Positions 4,444 to 6,761 of a DNA stretch of 6,761 nt are shown piece after piece. Where the stretch lies: assembly GCA_013203085.1 (NCBI GenBank), contig JABMQX010000669.1, forward strand, positions 1 to 6,761, given 5' to 3'. This DNA comes from a bacterium (GTDB lineage: Bacteria > Auribacterota > JABMQX01). The notes under the pieces are model-generated. The model worked only from the letters and a program-made list of their open reading frames with translations, did no database searches and was not told the origin of the DNA. Both the position numbers and the translations under genes were made by a program. How positions within the stretch are numbered: position 1 is the stretch's first letter; every line of letters starts with the position of its first letter.

Positions 4444-6761
4444 ATGTTTTTCCATCCGGCTGGAGAGATTTTGGGTACCTTGCGGGCTGCGATTGCAGTG
4501 GGACCTATTCTGCTGAGTTTGGGCGTGTCCCCTACCTCGCAAGCTCCGCCCCGGCCCGCGAGCGCGCTGGACTTGTCGGACGCTGCCTCGTGGGAGGCAA
4601 TGCATGATTGGCTGGGCAACCCGACTTCCAAGTACTGCGTTAGCGGCGACGCGGGGCTGCGGTTCAGCGTGGGCGAGCCCGGCCGCGGCATGAAGTGGCG
4701 CAGGCTGCTCCGCCAGCCGGTATCTACCGGGGCCGCACCATTTCTCACCGTGCGTTACCGGGCAGAAAACCTTGCATCCTTTGGGGATTATTTCCTTTAC
4801 ATCGCCGATTATTCCGGAGGTGTCCTCCAGCGAGAGGCCCGCCTCATTGGGACCGAATCGCTTGAAGACGATGGAGCATTTCACGTTCTGACAGTCAAGG
4901 CGCCGGTCATGCTGGTGACCACAATGGCCATCCAAGTGCAGGCAGCTTCATCGAACGCCTACGTCGAGGTATCAGGCATCTCATTTTCCCTGTCTCGCCC
5001 GAGACACCAATTGAGTGAGATTCTGGATATCGGCGAGGGCTGGGACGAACGCACCGATTTCAAGGCCGTTCCCATCCGTCCAAACGCCTCCGCAGGAAGT
5101 TGGTTAGAGAAGATCGGCCTCGAGCAACGCTGGTTCGAGAAAGAGAAGGTGACGGTCTGCGGCGTGCCCTTTCGTGTCGTTTGTGCCGAACCGGCTATCC
5201 TGGCGACGCAACTCGACAAGCCTGACAAGGTAAAAGTCGAGGTGGGCTGCGAGGCAGAAGCGATTTACCTGTTTTTGGGAGCCAGATTCACCGGCGAAGA
5301 GAGTCCCTCGATTGGGAAAGGTCCACTACTTCGCGTTCGCCAGGTGGAACGGTTCATCGCCCGGTTAGACTATGCGGACGGGCCTGCGGATTTGGTTTTT
5401 CCCGCCCGGTTCCCCTCCGGGAAACACAGCATCACGCAGGAGCCGTCGGTTTACGTGATCCTTCCGCCGCGCCGGGGCGTCATCAAGCGGCTCAGTCTCA
5501 TTGACGGCATGCGGCAGGGGCAGTTCATGCTGGCCGGGGTGAGCATTGGTCCACGACCCGCGATTCACGACGATATATCTCCTGAGGAGGTGGAGAAAAG
5601 TGCCTTGCGCACTTTAACGAGCATCCCTTCGGACGCAGTCTCGAGCCACAACGTGGCCCTTGTGATTGATGCCGATAGCCGACAGGCAACAAAGGTCGCC
5701 AACCTTCTGACACGGACCGATTGGCTCGAAACTGCCAGTCCTCTTTACGAAATTGCCTCCGAAGGCGATGTGTCTGCGAACCTGCGCGCAAGGCCACTCA
5801 CAACTGGCGAGGTCAAACTGACGCTTGAGCTGACGAACACTTCACCAAGCCCTGTTTCTGTCAAAGTCACGTTTCCGTTGCTCAGGGGGCTTGGGCCGGG
5901 CGGCGACCCTCGCGAGCTGGGCTACTGCTTCCCACGACGAGGAGCGGTGATTAACACATTGCCCGCCAATCTACGCGAGCCATATAGCGGCCTGTTTCCC
6001 CTCCAGTTCATGGACATCTACCACCCCGCCGCCGGTGGCATCTACATCATGACCCACGATACCTCCAATACCCCAAAGTTCTTCTGGCTGAAGAAGGAGT
6101 CCAAGGTTGACCTCGGAGTGGAATACTGGCCGACCACGCTCGGACCAAAGGAGAGCTGGACTTTGCCGGCGGCAGTCATCGGCGCGCATCGCGGCGATTG
6201 GCACGCTGCGCTGCGAGCCTATCGCGAGTGGAAAAGCACCTGGTATCGGCCTCTGGTGGGACGGAAGCGTTGGTTCCGCGAGGTGTTCAACTTCCGCCAG
6301 CTATTCCTGCATTTCAAACTGCCTAGCGCGAGCGGCGCCTTCGACGCCCGGACGAAAGAGTTTGCCCTGCGGAAGATTCTTGACGCGGACATCGCCGCGT
6401 TCGGCGGGGTTGACTACTTGCACATATTCGACTGGGGTTGGACACCGACACACGGACGCTGCGGCGACTACGCGCCGTGGGATTACCTGGGCGGTGTCGG
6501 TCGCTTCCGACGAGAGATCGAAACGGTCAAGGCGGCAGGTGTACCTGTCGGGCTGTATATCGAGGGTTACCTTGTTGACCCCTCATCGGACATTGCGAAG
6601 GCTCATGGAAAGGAATGGCAGCTTCTGAAAACCGACGGGAAACCGTACACGAACTTCGCGCCCTCCTTGAACATGTGTTCGCACGTTCCCGCGTGGCAAG
6701 ACTATCTCACACAGACCTATGCAAGGGTTTCGCAAGAGACCGGCGCGGATGGCTTCTATAT
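4444..6761 (+). CDS. Exported DUF6259-like glycosidase-related protein, 3' end cut by window edge
   Basis: 772 codons are visible and the frame is still open at the edge. By overall sequence style this matches DUF6259 proteins, large exported proteins common in PVC genomes with a barrel that recalls alpha-galactosidase-like glycosidases. Residues 1-34 form an export signal (hydrophobic AAIAVGPILLSLGV, likely cleavage near SQA). A beta-rich region follows (about 45-190, carbohydrate-binding-like), then more beta-sandwich sequence to about 580. The segment HRGDWHAALRAYREW leads into the barrel. There HIFDWGW (660-666), GRCGDYAPWDY (671-681) and GLYIEGYL are strand-end motifs. The window ends in GADGFY (767-772), where related barrels carry the catalytic Asp just beyond. 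ATG 4444 is chosen because GGAGG (4430-4434) lies 9 bases upstream; the ATGs at 4411 and 4414 have no such site. Its function and substrate are unproven. It probably acts with the GH39-like enzyme on the same glycan. Confidence 0.8.
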   Translation, partial: MFFHPAGEILGTLRAAIAVGPILLSLGVSPTSQAPPRPASALDLSDAASWEAMHDWLGNPTSKYCVSGDAGLRFSVGEPGRGMKWRRLLRQPVSTGAAPFLTVRYRAENLASFGDYFLYIADYSGGVLQREARLIGTESLEDDGAFHVLTVKAPVMLVTTMAIQVQAASSNAYVEVSGISFSLSRPRHQLSEILDIGEGWDERTDFKAVPIRPNASAGSWLEKIGLEQRWFEKEKVTVCGVPFRVVCAEPAILATQLDKPDKVKVEVGCEAEAIYLFLGARFTGEESPSIGKGPLLRVRQVERFIARLDYADGPADLVFPARFPSGKHSITQEPSVYVILPPRRGVIKRLSLIDGMRQGQFMLAGVSIGPRPAIHDDISPEEVEKSALRTLTSIPSDAVSSHNVALVIDADSRQATKVANLLTRTDWLETASPLYEIASEGDVSANLRARPLTTGEVKLTLELTNTSPSPVSVKVTFPLLRGLGPGGDPRELGYCFPRRGAVINTLPANLREPYSGLFPLQFMDIYHPAAGGIYIMTHDTSNTPKFFWLKKESKVDLGVEYWPTTLGPKESWTLPAAVIGAHRGDWHAALRAYREWKSTWYRPLVGRKRWFREVFNFRQLFLHFKLPSASGAFDARTKEFALRKILDADIAAFGGVDYLHIFDWGWTPTHGRCGDYAPWDYLGGVGRFRREIETVKAAGVPVGLYIEGYLVDPSSDIAKAHGKEWQLLKTDGKPYTNFAPSLNMCSHVPAWQDYLTQTYARVSQETGADGFY

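Noticed and set aside
4057..4935. 292-codon minus-strand open frame
   Set aside because: It is antisense to the end of the glycosidase and the start of the DUF6259-like gene, has no recognisable motifs, and crosses two well-supported plus-strand genes.
6107..6628. 173-codon plus-strand open frame
   Set aside because: It is a shifted frame inside the DUF6259-like gene with an arginine/serine-rich, non-protein-like composition.
1..6761. CRISPR array, tRNA, insertion sequence or toxin-antitoxin genes
   Set aside because: No regularly spaced repeats, cloverleaf, transposase motif with terminal repeats, or small paired ORFs with ribosome-binding sites were seen on either strand.

Overview
The window looks like a bacterial chromosome segment from a polysaccharide-degrading lineage of the Verrucomicrobiota/Planctomycetota type. 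This is an inference from gene content: a secreted GH39-like glycosidase, a large exported DUF6259-like protein, a short glycine-tailed RRM protein, and remnants of an SBBP/DUF7948-type surface protein. There is no rRNA, tRNA or marker gene to fix the taxonomy, and no phage, plasmid, CRISPR or recognisable defence genes.

Layout. Positions 1-291 hold no gene I can support firmly. Positions 292-897 encode a 201-residue protein that I do not recognise. Positions 955-1577 are a gene graveyard. A central piece of a short-chain dehydrogenase (SDR) joins, in one reading frame, to a piece of an SBBP/DUF7948-type protein. The SBBP piece then continues in another frame after an apparent internal deletion, and an open but unrecognised stretch follows. 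Positions 1578-1988 contain a strong hairpin, a doubtful 49-codon ORF and a second strong hairpin. Positions 1989-2273 (minus strand) encode the RRM protein. Positions 2274-2910 are a divergent intergenic region with a candidate promoter on each strand and three inverted repeats.

Positions 2911-4290 (plus) encode the exported GH39-like glycosidase. After a 153-base gap, the DUF6259-like gene starts at 4444 and runs off the right edge.

How the genes work together. The last two genes are on one strand and closely spaced, and both carry export signals. They are probably co-transcribed from the promoter near 2779-2805 and act on carbohydrate outside the cytoplasm. The substrate cannot be read from the sequence. 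The RRM gene is a divergent housekeeping-type neighbour with no visible link to carbohydrate use. The left third looks like a decaying, rearranged region between functional units.
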